Shown here in pieces: positions 22,117 to 32,889 of a DNA stretch of 64,000 nt. The notes under the pieces are model-generated. The model saw nothing but the letters and a program-made list of their open reading frames with translations, did not search any database and was not told where the DNA came from. The stretch spans positions 1,364,001 to 1,428,000 of the forward strand of contig OZ345383.1 of NCBI GenBank assembly GCA_977006965.1. Reading direction: 5' to 3'. Source of the stretch: Phymatolithon calcareum. Lineage: Eukaryota; Rhodophyta; Florideophyceae; Hapalidiales. Numbering within the stretch: the stretch's first letter is position 1; every line of letters starts with the position of its first letter. The position numbers and the translations under genes were made by a program.

Positions 22117-23118
22117 ATGGACATCGCAAGCGTTTCATCAATGACCGTTGCCGCCCTGCGCAAGCAGCTTCGCGGAAAAGGGCAAGATGCGCGCGGAAAT
22201 AAGGCTACCCTCATCGCCCGACTCACCGCAGTGCTCCAAAGCGAAGCGCCTGAACCAGTCCCCGATCCACCGAAGCCGTCAGCGTCTGAGAATCCAGCCC
22301 CGCAAGTGGCGGAGGAGGAACCAATTGAGGCGTATGAAGAAATTGAAGAGGAGCCCACAACCACCGTGGAACCAGTCCAACACATCGCAGCCGCTGAACC
22401 GCCGGTCGCCACGGAGGAAATTGCAGAACCACCGCAGGAAAAGCCGTCAGAAGACATCCTCAGTGAGGAGAAGATGAAGAAGCGTGCACTGCGCTTCGGC
22501 CTACCCTGGCCGCCACCACCGCAGTCGAAAGCAGTCGAGAAGGAAAACGTAATCAAACCCGCATCGACAAAACCCCTTAAAAAGGGCAAACGCGCCCGCG
22601 ATACAGACGGGGAAGGCGATGAGTCACCCAAGAAGAAACTGGCCACAGGGAAGAAGGGGAAGAAACAGACGCAGAATGTGGATGACGAACGCAGAGCCAA
22701 TGGCAAAAATCGCCGCGCAAATGCACGCCAGATGTGGGAGGAGGATCGTACTGGTAATCGTGCACCCGCACGTGACGACCGCATCGGCAATCGCGCCGCC
22801 GCACGGGATGACCGCGGAGGTCGCGAGGACGATAATTTCAACCGGCGTGATGGCGCGCGTCGGGACGGTGCAGCTCGACGTGAAAGGGGTGTCCGTCGCA
22901 GTCCGGAAGCGCAGAGGGATCTTCGCGTGAACGGCGGCGTGGGAAAGCGTGCTAGAAACGTGAAGGCCCGTCAGGGTAAACGTGATGAGCAGCCGAAGAA
23001 TGAGGGCAAGGTTGCTGTGTCTGCCCCGATCGAAAAGGTTGAGGTTTCGAAGGAGGAGCTTGCGAAAAGGGAGGCACGCGCTAAGCGATTTGGTCATCCT
23101 TCGAAAACAGTGTCTTAG
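22117..23118 (+). CDS. SARNP/Tho1/CIP29-like SAP-domain protein
   Basis: Encodes 333 residues. A SAP DNA/RNA-binding motif occupies about residues 8-40 (SMTVAALRKQL through TLIARL). It is followed by a Pro/Glu-rich acidic stretch, a KMKKRALRFG block at 120-128, a long Lys/Arg- and Asp/Arg-rich disordered region, and a final KREARAKRFG block near the C-terminus. The paired [KR]-R-A-x-R-F-G motifs after a SAP domain are typical of SARNP/Tho1 (MOS11 in plants), which works with TREX in mRNA export. The ATG at 22117 has an ideal cccaccATGg context; an in-frame ATG at 21901 would add 72 unrelated residues and is rejected. The last 71 codons (from about 22906) are duplicated twice downstream, because the tandem array starts inside this gene. 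Confidence 0.78.
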   Translation: MDIASVSSMTVAALRKQLRGKGQDARGNKATLIARLTAVLQSEAPEPVPDPPKPSASENPAPQVAEEEPIEAYEEIEEEPTTTVEPVQHIAAAEPPVATEEIAEPPQEKPSEDILSEEKMKKRALRFGLPWPPPPQSKAVEKENVIKPASTKPLKKGKRARDTDGEGDESPKKKLATGKKGKKQTQNVDDERRANGKNRRANARQMWEEDRTGNRAPARDDRIGNRAAARDDRGGREDDNFNRRDGARRDGAARRERGVRRSPEAQRDLRVNGGVGKRARNVKARQGKRDEQPKNEGKVAVSAPIEKVEVSKEELAKREARAKRFGHPSKTVS

Positions 23119-24974
23119 CTTCTTCCATTGCTGTGACCATGTATGTCATTAAATTGCGTTGGGATACAATGTCCCTTTTTGAACCGAAGTCGGATTTTCC
23201 AATGAGGTATACGATTCAAAAGAAGAGACGCAGACTTTGTGAACGATCTCTAGTATCGTCAACATTACACGGCGAATGTCGCCAGAAGGATAAAACAAGT
23301 TGCGCACAAGCGGTGTACGCATATTTTGCAATATGCCCGCTTATCGTGTACGACGTAAACCGCTCATTTAGAGCTTCGCATGCTCCTCCTTAATCATAGT
23401 GCGACGAGTTTCGCCAAATGACCGGCGGAAAGTTAGCTGTCTCATGGTCTGATACCTGATGTAAGGATACTCAGAATGCACCTTTTTCTTGGCTATGAAG
23501 GAAAAGCAAAAGGAAGCTTCAAGGTGTCTTGCGGGACAACGCTGGTGCGCTGTTTGTGAATAGGATCCCCGACACGGAATTGATCGTTGGACAAATACGA
23601 CCGTCACGACCCCATCAAGAGGGTTCAGATCAGATCATCTGATGCGCCTAACCTCATTGCCGAGCTTCCTCGCCCCACCACAGTTTTAGCAGACAACTTC
23701 CACATGTTGCGAAGAGGGTAGCCGCAGTTTTGTCCGTGTTCTAGTAGGAGCAGATTACAGAACGCAAATTAGAACGTATTAATGCCACCGACGAAAAAGC
23801 GTTATGAATAATGGAAATTTCGAGTACATTAGAAGAACTTTGCCAGCGTTTTGGGGCCATGCCATGGTCGTCATTTCCAAAAAACCCTGTACGAAGACAT
23901 GTAGAGGAGAAGGCTCAGTACGCCAATGTTAATTTCGAACACTTCCGAACAAGGGAGGGCTCAAGTCCTTTCTTTCATTAACCATCTCCACTCAACCGGC
24001 TGAAGCCGTCAAGGTTTGGCAATCAAAAATACATCCACCTCACGCACTAGTCCGCCAACCAACTGCCAAGGAGACGGACAGCAGTGAGTCCGGTAAAAAT
24101 CGAGACGATAGCAGGGAAGTGCCTCGAACAGCGGAAAAATTTCAAGTTGAGGTGGGAGTGAAACGCCGACAGCCCGTATTCGTGTGCGGCTTAGGCTTGC
24201 AGCATCTTGACGGCAGCCACACAAACGTCTATTCCAAAACAGAAGAAAACATTTGTGAATTCATATGGAGAGTAGAGCTCACCCCCGGTAGTCACATGCA
24301 AGAAATAACGAGTTGGTATTACATGCTCTATCAAGAAACGTCGACTTCGGCTTTCCAAACAAGCTGCGGTTTCGGCACAAAAAAAGACATCCTTGGTCGC
24401 AAAGAACAGCGAATGCCCCATCGCATATAGCACTGATGAAACCCTGCTGCAACATGATGTTGGATACAATCGCAAACAGCGGTAATAGGGCGATGGCCAA
24501 AAGTGCAGACAAGGACGAGAAGAAATACATGTTCTTGACGTGTCGCGATTGCCACCTGCAATCAAGAAACTCGATAAGATTTCGTGTGAAGCACACAGGT
24601 AATGGAGCTCTTCGAACAAAAGTCCAGATCAGTTATCCTCCCCGTGCTCATAGTCCAGCCCATCCCCGACGAAAAGTGTATCCGTCTTTAAGAACAACGC
24701 AAGCCAGGGAGAGAGTAGCGCCTGATTGAGGCGCGTTCAGCGGGCGATTGCTGGAGCGACTGCAATTGATACAGCGGCCAGGAAAGCACGTCGAAGACAG
24801 AGGAATGAGAAAACTCTTTGACGGGGGGGCAACCTAGCCGGGAGGAATTAAACCCATGTTCAACCGCCTGACAGCGGAACGAAAAAGGCAGCACCTACCG
24901 CGGTAAACGCCCATCACGGGGAACACGAATGCCAGTAAAGAGCACAGCGTGTCCACTTGCAAAAGCGATGTTTC
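23119..24974. other. Unit 1 left part: no firm gene, one hydrophobic minus-strand block
   Basis: 23.1-24.1 kb shows nothing I can support. On the minus strand at 24191-24619, overlapping frames encode hydrophobic stretches (SSLSALLAIALLPLFAIVSN, then a block with YAMGHSLFFATKDVFF) that are kept in units 2 (37191-37616) and 3 (50108-50533). They could be exons of a membrane protein continuing from the ORF at 24975-25481, but I could not fix a splice path. Confidence 0.35.
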
Positions 24975-25481
24975 TCAATGTCGTCTACCTTCATTGTTCA
25001 ACTTTGCGCAATTCGCCACATTCGTAGCCGATAAAAACATATCCGCCGCGACAAAGATAAGCGCATGCCAGATCGAGTGAAGTGGATAGTACAACCGCGT
25101 TCCTCTTGCGAGCTCTGAACAACCGCCTGCAACACTGGCCACGACACCGACAGGCGCGGCAGAAATAAAAGCGTGACGAAAAACTTCTTTCGAAGGCGGA
25201 AGTGCAAAAATGCGCACAGCGAGGAAACTGGCGAAAAGCCTGTCGAAAATCAAAAGGGGCGGTAAGCGTAACCGCGATGCAGAATGGTCCGGATACAGTG
25301 CGTGGAACGCGAGTGAGGTTATTGAACTCAGGGAGATAAGAAAAAGTGTTACTTTATCTCTCAACAGTATGCAGCGCTTCGCGGGGAGCAGTGCTGATAA
25401 ATTGCTCAGGCTCACTATTGCGTGTCCGGTGGATACAAACATGGCGAAAAACGCCGCGGGAGAAGGCGATTGTGGAGTGCA
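24975..25481 (-). CDS. Polytopic membrane-protein exon/ORF, unit 1 (CREST/TMEM8-like?)
   Basis: Open frame of about 170 residues with four to five hydrophobic segments. Candidate functional residues lie in SLAFHALYPDH, LLIFDRLFA and YYPLHSIWHALIF. Conserved His and Asp at these positions, ending in H-S-[IL]-W-H, recall the CREST membrane-hydrolase superfamily (TMEM8/PGAP6/Myomaker). The similarity is judged by eye only. The upstream frame has no ATG except internally, and a cag acceptor sits just before 25481, so this is probably one exon of a spliced minus-strand gene. A gtagac donor-like site near the 3' end and a downstream open hydrophobic stretch suggest more exons below 24.95 kb. It is preserved in all three units. 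Confidence 0.4.
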   Translation of the reverse strand, partial: CTPQSPSPAAFFAMFVSTGHAIVSLSNLSALLPAKRCILLRDKVTLFLISLSSITSLAFHALYPDHSASRLRLPPLLIFDRLFASFLAVRIFALPPSKEVFRHAFISAAPVGVVASVAGGCSELARGTRLYYPLHSIWHALIFVAADMFLSATNVANCAKLNNEGRRH

Positions 25482-26693
25482 CTGAACCTGGGCCAGTGCG
25501 CGAGTGGAAGTGGGCGGCAATTGTGCAATGAGTATGATATCTATAACACAAGGCTAAATTGTTGGCTTTACGTCAAGGCCGAACGAAACCGTCATCACCC
25601 GGGGGACTTCTCATTCGGACGCGCACATTCTTCGTCGACATTATGTAGAATTTATGCACCTCACACGCTTTGTTTGTTTGAAATGGTTCACTTGAGCTTA
25701 AAAAGTATTCGTAATCCTTAAGGGAACACTCTTGGGAGTCCACCGTTCACGAACCAGGTCAAACAAACACGATGCGGGCAGGCAAACAATTTTCAATAGA
25801 AGCAACACTTGTCTTTACTTCTGCCACTTCACGTTCTGATAACTTCAAAGGTACATCGAAGCACTCAACTCCCGTGTTTAAGAGTTGAACATACAGAACA
25901 ACGTTCAGGTTTCTCCTACATCTACGTGCCATATATGTTCGTCAGCCAAAAGGAATGAGGCAACTCGAATACGGAGAAATGATCGCTCTGACAGACTTTT
26001 CTTTCCATTCGAATTTCCGGAGCATATAAACAGCCCGCAACATGTTGGCGTTGCCCTTGTTCTCCTATCCTTTTCCTGTCCAGCTCTGCTCCCTCCCGTC
26101 CCCCCCTGCTTTTTATCTTTCAGTTGCTTTCCATGTTCTTCTCTTAGACATTGATATTCGTCTGCCACTAGTAGTTGCCGTTCTCATGCGCTATTATTCA
26201 GTGCTCGGGTACTGTGGGTCAAAACAGATTGTGAAAGTCATCTGCCTGACAACTTCGCTCTGAGTTCTCCAATTGATACAGGAGAGGAGAGTTCCACCAT
26301 ACTGTATCAATGCACACGGAAAAATTGGTGCTGGGAATCACTGCCAAGAATTCATTCCCGATTTCAAAATGTCGGAAACCATGCCCGCCACCCATCTACG
26401 GTGGAAATGCACGATGAAAACGCTGCAAAAAAGAAGACTCCAATTTGTTCGCTGCACGCAACATGTCGCACGTGTTCAAACTAGTCGAAACAGCTGCCCA
26501 TTGCGAAGATGACGCTGGTATCGATTTCGCCAAACTTCTATCTCGGAGTAAATCTGAAAATCGAAAAATACCTCATGAACCCTGAGTGGACTTATTCAAT
26601 TTCCATTGACGTAATATTTGAAGTGATGAACGCCCTGGAACTGCTTTCGCAAAGCCTGCAAAAACAGACCAAAAACAACGTTTCCATCTTCCG

Positions 26694-27229
26694 TCACTCC
26701 GAATTTTCACTCACCTTCTTTCCGCTCGTCCTCTCTTCACCATTTGCACAGCCCGCAATACGCTTCAATGCAACAGCAAGCATTCCAGCGCGAGCGTACT
26801 GAACCGTCTCTGTCGCACCGCCAAGGCACTTTCCTTCCAGAAACACGCGCGGTAGAGTGTCTGCATTCGTGCGATCTGCAAGCATCCTGCGGGCCGCTTG
26901 ACCCACAGAACTATCCCCGAGTGTCACCACGGCCGCATCGACCTTTGTTCCAGCACCCGCACAACCTGGTGCACGTAATATGCGGGAAATTGTTGCCGCG
27001 ATTGTCCTCTCAGCCAATACGCAATAGTCGCAGTCGGGTTTCGCAAAGATCTGCCTGCCACTTAAAAATCAGTTTCAAAACTATCTTCTGAAGGGACGTC
27101 GCGGTCGAGAAGAAATACACGTACCACGACTCGATGCGAAGATAGCGCGTTCTCAACCAACGATTCTGCAGCACGGACCGCGTCTTCTGCCTGCGGATCA
27201 GTGCATATGTTGTGTTTGGGGGATGCCAT
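26694..27229 (-). CDS. Glutaredoxin-like protein, unit 1 (spliced)
   Basis: Exon 1 is 27229-27125 (35 codons from ATG). Exon 2 starts at 27050 after a GT-AG intron of 74 nt. The join is phase 0 and gives SSHRVVIFAKPDCDYCVLAERT, with a C-D-Y-C motif at residues 42-45 in the place of glutaredoxin CPYC/CGFS. The fold signature continues with the cis-proline T-L-P (100-102), VFLEGKCLGG with G-G at 112-113, then ETVQYARAGML. Glutaredoxins reduce disulfides using glutathione. The 3' end is uncertain. Reading through gives a stop at 26694 (about 153 residues). Alternatively a gtgagt donor at 26714 and a cag acceptor at 26656 remove a 59-nt intron and add a short tail. The Asp in the active site is unusual. 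Confidence 0.72.
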
Positions 27230-29178
27230 GGGCGCCAGGCCCACGCTTGTTCAGTGCAGCGACCACAGAGAAAAGTTGCCCTTGTGTCTCCAATCGATAG
27301 GAAATATACTACATGCATGTATGATCCAGTCGAAAAACCGAATAAGCACAGGGTCGTCCTGCAGTGCACGGTGATTGCGTTTTGTCTTGAGCTCTGCAAT
27401 GCCACGGGATTTCGCTGCGACAACGCTATCGACCTCAGTTTGAAAACATTTACGCTTCGATGTGTTCAGCGACACACATAAACCCCGTGTGTGATGACGG
27501 CCGCGCATTTTGGCTGGTCTAGGTTGTGCTGCGCAAGCCGGTGACTGACCTTGTCTCACAAAGATAAATTCACATTTGGATGCTCTGATATGCTCTGCTT
27601 TTTAGATGCGAAGGTGCCAGCAACATGAGAGGTCTTCAGGAACAGGAAAACTGCGGAGGGCGGAAGTCTATCAACATTTTTTCGCGACGGTCGAGCGACG
27701 GACGAAGCGAAACAATTTCTCTGATATGCTTATGCTTTCCTACCGCGCGCTGCTGGTCTTCTTCCGGGTGCAAAAAGCCGCACAAAAAATTCCGGTGCAC
27801 CTATGTAGCAATTTCGGACGGTGGGATGTGCTTATTGAGACGGCGGTCGGACTGTCGGGAAGCATGTAGGGACGAGGACGTTCCTGCGCGCAAATCATGG
27901 GTTTTTGCAATTGGAAAGACGGCAAATTGGCAGGAGTGGACATAACACAGTGCGTGCTGCTGGATGACTGTAGGTGGAACCACGTGGGTGCAAGATGTGG
28001 AGATAGCAAAGTTACAGCGACAGTCCTAAGACAGAGGGCCCAGATTACCAGGCCGCTCAACATCTCGAGACATGCCTATGGACAGACCTAGTAGCAAGAA
28101 GTACAAATAGTCTCAGAAGAACCCGGGCGAGAACCTAAAAGGCTCTTCGTGCTACCTTTCCCGCTTCAAAAAACTGGAACAGGGGATCATTCAAACGACA
28201 CAAGCAATACAAGGTTTCCAGGGGATGTGAAAGTCTCGGCCGTCACCCAAACAAGAGTGAAGCTGGCCGAGATATTGGTACTTGGGTTGTACTGGGACAC
28301 GGAGAATGAGCTGAGGTTCAGTCAGGACGTGCTATGGAATGAAAACCCACATTTGTTCTTTACTCCACATCAGTCTGTGCATCTTTTCGACCAGTAATTG
28401 TGTGCTCCAACAATTTTGACGCTCAGGGACCTTTTGTCAGCAAAGTCAGTCATGCTACTACGTTTCTCCATGAACTGTGATGTTGGAGAAACGTATTAGC
28501 ATGACTGGTAACGCTTTCAATGGTCCCCGATTTTCAAAATTGTTTGATTGACAGATAAACTCCAAGCTTTTGCAACTCTTGGCTGTTTTTTTTGAGCAAA
28601 GTTTATTTAAAAGCCCCACAGACTTCCGAAGATAGGGGCAAGGCTTCCTCAGTTGCTACCTACCTTTGTGTAGCTTACGAAAACGCACCGCCAGAGGGGC
28701 GGGCGGAAAAACTTAGGATCTCAGATATCCCATCTAAATTGCAGAACTCCTGCATTGTTCGCCGTAGACGACCCCGGGTAGCGAGGCGTCATTGTGTGTT
28801 CATTGCGCCACATAACTCTTTGCTGTTGCTTCGCTGATGCCGAGAGCCGGATGACGAATAGCTTCTATAGCATTACCGTCACCTGTGCGGGAGAATTCAT
28901 GGGTGGTTTTGCAGCCCACGATCCCCGTGGGGATCATTGTCTGAAGATGTTCATGAACTATTCCATTGAGCACGTTCATTGTTTCTCCCAGGACAGATAG
29001 ATTTTGCGCCTCAATTCTACTTCTTAACTATATCTTCCATCCGTCGCTATGCTCTCTCAAAATTCGTACTTCTTGTGTTTCTTTGCCACAGAAGATTGCA
29101 TGTAACGCTATGGATTCGAAAGTCACAGAAAGACTTCCGCTATGATTCTACTACAACTAGATAAGTTAATTTTCATTC
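27230..29178. other. Unit 1 spacer between glutaredoxin and BAH genes
   Basis: No supported gene. It contains a 23-bp-arm hairpin (28448-28506) that recurs in units 2 and 3. It also contains two copies of a 14-bp direct repeat (near 28577 and 28817), between which unit 3 carries a deletion. Short open frames recur between units, but with frameshifts, so they are not evidently coding. Confidence 0.4.
28448..28506. repeat. 23-bp-arm hairpin, unit 1
   Basis: Arms 28448-28470 and 28484-28506 pair with one mismatch around a 13-nt loop. The homologous hairpins are at 41364-41422 and 54323-54381. At arm position 16, unit 1 has T paired with A while units 2 and 3 have C paired with G, a compensatory change on both arms. 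Function unknown. Confidence 0.85.
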
Positions 29179-30546
29179 TTACTGATGCGTCGTCACTCGA
29201 CGTCGCCGAGAACGAGGGGACTTGGAGCGAGAAGCAACATCACCTGAGGCAGTGGCGACCGCCAACTTTCCAAACATTTGATGTGCAGCAAGCGTTGCTA
29301 CAGCTTTCATGTCCCCTTCGCCCATATCGAAATCCAACTGTCTCTCGATCATGGCGCTTGTCATCAGATTCAGCATCGTCTTAAATGTGTCTTCCGTAAA
29401 AGGTGGCTCGTCTGGAGGTATTGATTTGAACGACTCTTCGACGTTATCCCAAGCCATCTGCATTGCATCGGGCTCTATCAGAAGATCGTCATTATTCCCA
29501 GTATCTATCTCCATTGGGCTTCTCGTGACTTCTTGCACACGCGACTTTGTCATCTGCAAAGGATGCTTAGGGAATTTGCTTGATTTTTCACTTGTTTTAA
29601 GGGCACCACGAGAGGTTGGACGCATCGCTCGACTTGGCGCCACCGCTAACGCATCCGAATCATTTTCGGAAATTTCTTGTAAGACACGACGACGGTTCTT
29701 TCCATCACGCGATCGGAGCGAGATTTCATCATATTCCTCGTCGCCACTTCTTGATCTGGTCACTTTGTCAATCCTTCTGTTCTTTCCAGGTGAGAGCTCC
29801 AACACCGGTACCTTGTCCATAGCAGTACCAGTGGCATGATCTCGCGAGACACCTTGTGACTTCAGAGTCACATGACCGTCAGCAATACCCGCAGCATACT
29901 CACTCACAGACTTTGAGCCAGTCTGTGTGTTCATTTCGCTCCCGGTTTCCTCGCTCACCGGCGCGATAACATCATGTAAAGGGTCAGTTGAAGGAAAACT
30001 GAGCAGGAATTTTAGTTCCCCATTCTTAAGTCGCACACGTTTGTCAAAGTTGCTGTAATAGAAGAATCGCACAAGACATATCACATCGCCTTCCCAGTAA
30101 TTCTTAGGGGGACTTTTCAAGATGTTGTTCATCTCCTGTAAAGATGCACAAAGAAATGCTCGACCGTGAATAGCTGTGAGACTATTTGAGCACCCCTCAA
30201 CATGATCGGAAAAATAAACCTCTCTACAACCAGCCTTCATACCCCGCGGTTTTGGCACGCCCTTCGGAGGGTCATACAGCCAACGCAGTGTGCATCGCAT
30301 GCTTTCAACTGAGTTGTCACACAGATCAAACAACTCGACGAGATGAGCGATCCAAATTTCGTCACTTTTTTCACCGGCAACGTAAACTGCATCGCCGCGC
30401 TGGAAAGTACGCTTCAATCCGTCCGAGATTCGCACTACTTCGGCAGCCTCGTAGTACAGATTGTCGCTGCCTTCGGTTTTCTGCCCTTTGCCGATCCAGG
30501 CGCAATTCGTGAAGGTGGGATCGTTGAAATCGTTCTTTTTAGCCAT
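29179..30546 (-). CDS. BAH-domain protein, unit 1 (intact copy)
   Basis: Encodes 455 residues from the ATG at 30546; an extension to 30627 uses only GTG and is rejected. A bromo-adjacent homology (BAH) domain covers about residues 32-162, with the motifs RGDAVYVAG, IWIAHLVELF, LRWLYDP and CREVYFSDH. BAH domains bind nucleosomes or methylated histones in chromatin regulators, ORC1 and plant EBS/SHL proteins. The C-terminal 290 residues are Ser/Lys/Arg/Glu-rich and mostly disordered, ending in a basic SPRSRRRR stretch that could be a nuclear signal. No PHD, methyltransferase or AAA domain is seen, so the exact subfamily is open. This is the only one of the three copies with an uninterrupted frame. 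Confidence 0.75.
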   Translation of the reverse strand: MAKKNDFNDPTFTNCAWIGKGQKTEGSDNLYYEAAEVVRISDGLKRTFQRGDAVYVAGEKSDEIWIAHLVELFDLCDNSVESMRCTLRWLYDPPKGVPKPRGMKAGCREVYFSDHVEGCSNSLTAIHGRAFLCASLQEMNNILKSPPKNYWEGDVICLVRFFYYSNFDKRVRLKNGELKFLLSFPSTDPLHDVIAPVSEETGSEMNTQTGSKSVSEYAAGIADGHVTLKSQGVSRDHATGTAMDKVPVLELSPGKNRRIDKVTRSRSGDEEYDEISLRSRDGKNRRRVLQEISENDSDALAVAPSRAMRPTSRGALKTSEKSSKFPKHPLQMTKSRVQEVTRSPMEIDTGNNDDLLIEPDAMQMAWDNVEESFKSIPPDEPPFTEDTFKTMLNLMTSAMIERQLDFDMGEGDMKAVATLAAHQMFGKLAVATASGDVASRSKSPRSRRRRVTTHQ

Positions 30547-32889
30547 TAGCTTTCTACCGTAAGAGCGCAGCGCGCCATTGATGAGAGGAAAGGACTTCTC
30601 AGGACCTTGTGACGGTGATGCCAACACGGGCGTATCGACGCTTGCTGGCGTCGAGTTAAAAGGGGGAAAGCAGGAAAAGAAACTGGGGAGAAGTACGCGT
30701 CAGTTGTTGACTAATCCAGCATCTCACTTTGTGGTAAAGCACGGAGAAGTTCCTGTTTGTATGCTGAGGTTGTGATGAAGGTATGATTTTCCTGCACCTC
30801 AGCAATGGAACACTGTGTGCACGTTTGCACAAGAATGATTGGTCGGAGAGAAATCAATTTGTGGAACCCGGCAAACTCTTCCCTATTCCTATGCGCATAC
30901 TTCCGATCCCCTCGAACTGCGTGGGTGAGGCTGACGGACATTCACTCTGAATTTCAAAAACTCCCTTCCGCAGAACTTTATGAATGAACACCATGATGTT
31001 TCGGCAATGCGCGTTTTGTTAAAATGCCTCGTCTGCTAGTATCGAAATCAATTTATGAAATTCCTTAGTCGATGAGAACGGCGCTATGCAGATTTTTGTC
31101 CTCGGTCTTCCGTGGGCAATTGAATCAATTGACCATGTACGAGATGAAGTCAATGATTTCGAAATATAAAGCTCGTCTAGCATCTTTGGCATTCTGTTGA
31201 GCTCTTCAGATCAGCATGAGCACGCTTGGCACAATATGAATTGAAATCTTTCTCAGCATTAAGCGCTCGACGGCAATCACGACATTGTACAAATACCTTC
31301 CGATGTACTAGTCGTGGACGCACTTTATAGGTCTGGCCCTTGAGATCTCCCACCACATATCGTGAACATATGCTTGTGTTTAGGACACTTGACAGTTTCC
31401 TCCACTCATTACGCAAGGCGGGATCATCCAGTGGAAGATTTCATGAGCTGGCATAACCGCTTCATCTTCACGAGCTAAACCTTCCCTTGTCCCTGGACTG
31501 TACTGCACACAACAGAGAACATTACTCAAGATAGACTGTAAGGCATTTATTCTTTCTTTCACTCTTTTCTTTCCCATGCACTACGAGTTTTCAGAGCTAC
31601 TCTCGTAGTGCGCTCAATACGTAGTAGGCCTTCAGATTGTCCTCGGGGGCTGCACCATTTTGCAACGCGTGTCAACTGAGTCTTCCTTACGAGTCGGTTC
31701 TGTGTGACGGCAAAGTAGAGTTACCATCGTCGTTTATTCCATACGGTGATCACAGCTGCGTGGTTCGGGGCATGGAATATTTGATACAACGGAAAGGATT
31801 TACAGCTCTTCGAACGCTTAGGGCCACAGGATGTAAAGGCATCTGTACTGTACTTGTTTGCATCATACCGGTATTTCGGGGCTGTGCATGTGTCAGGCGT
31901 GCGCTCAATACATCGAGCTTTCGTGATCTCCAACGATAGATAACGGAAAAGCTCTAGTGAGAAGGAGATATACCACACTCACCACACATTACCCAAACCT
32001 GGGTCCTGGAAAGAATTTACGCAAAGGTGTGGCGAGCTCACCCACCCGAAGCAGAATTTCACCGGTCAATGGATTACTCTTCACACAGCCAAGAGCATAT
32101 TCCCTGGCAAAAGCATCAAGTATGGCTTCCACATGCATAAGCTTCTTGTTGTCAGTGCACAGATATCCGAGATTAAGAACTACTGTCTTCAGCAAACTGC
32201 CATGGAGCTACACAGGTGGATATCCGTTCCCGATGGCGAAGTCGAGGAGATCACTCATTGCGCAATGGGCACAAATTGTATATCAATCTCGCCTGAGAAC
32301 GGAGAGGGCGTCCTCGAGCAGTGGCAGATGGCATAGGCTCTGAAGGGCGCTTTCCTAGAGCTGTCTCGTCGAGATTCTTGATAGCAGGTCCATAGGAGCG
32401 CACCTTCAATCAAGGGAGGAGAACGTAGTGCGAACTATTCGCTCTGATTCAACCGCGGTTGCCGACACAGTCTCTGTTGTACTAACCGTTGAAGAGCATC
32501 CGGACCCGAAGTCTCAATTGGTGCGCAGATTTCATGGAAGTGAATAAGGATATGTCGAATTTAGGGCAATAGAATGCAGCTTCGCGGCTGCAGCATGCCC
32601 AATTGTCAATCATCAGCTCACCCGAGACGGATGTCACTCAGTGTTTGAAATTTCGCGTAGTGCTTCGAATTGTGAAGAAGGTGACGCTCCTAGACCCAGC
32701 GGATACCATCGGGAATCGCCAATAGTTCGCACATGTCGTCGGCAAGGGCAGGTTACACGAGAAAAATCGAGCGTATTCCTCACACATCAGACTCTTGAGC
32801 TCGGAAGGCCTTTTCTTCTCCTTCGTCTCATAGACGTGGATGATTGTATGAAATATCTGCACTTCCGCCCATACAAGCTCCACACGCTC
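30547..32889. other. Unit 1 block of conserved but unidentified coding-like sequence
   Basis: 2.3 kb shared with units 2 (43463-45805) and 3 (56151-59591). Several minus-strand segments keep their reading across copies. One includes EWRKLSSVL and a Cys/His-rich VFVQCRDCRRALNAEKDF region near 31.2-31.4 kb. Others are a LNLGYLCTD block at 31989-32195 and an ELVWAEVQI block near 32.8 kb. They may be exons of one spliced minus-strand gene that I cannot assemble or name. A short hairpin with 10-bp arms sits at 31578-31611 in all copies. Units 1 and 2 lack about 300 bp and 795 bp present in unit 3. Confidence 0.4.

Noticed and set aside
30547-30627. Extension of the BAH ORF to 30627
   Set aside because: The codon there is GTG; the first ATG is at 30546.
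31578-31611. 10-bp-arm hairpin as a terminator or RNA gene
   Set aside because: It is present in all copies, but short, with no T-run or transcript context in a eukaryotic setting. Noted only as part of the repeat unit.
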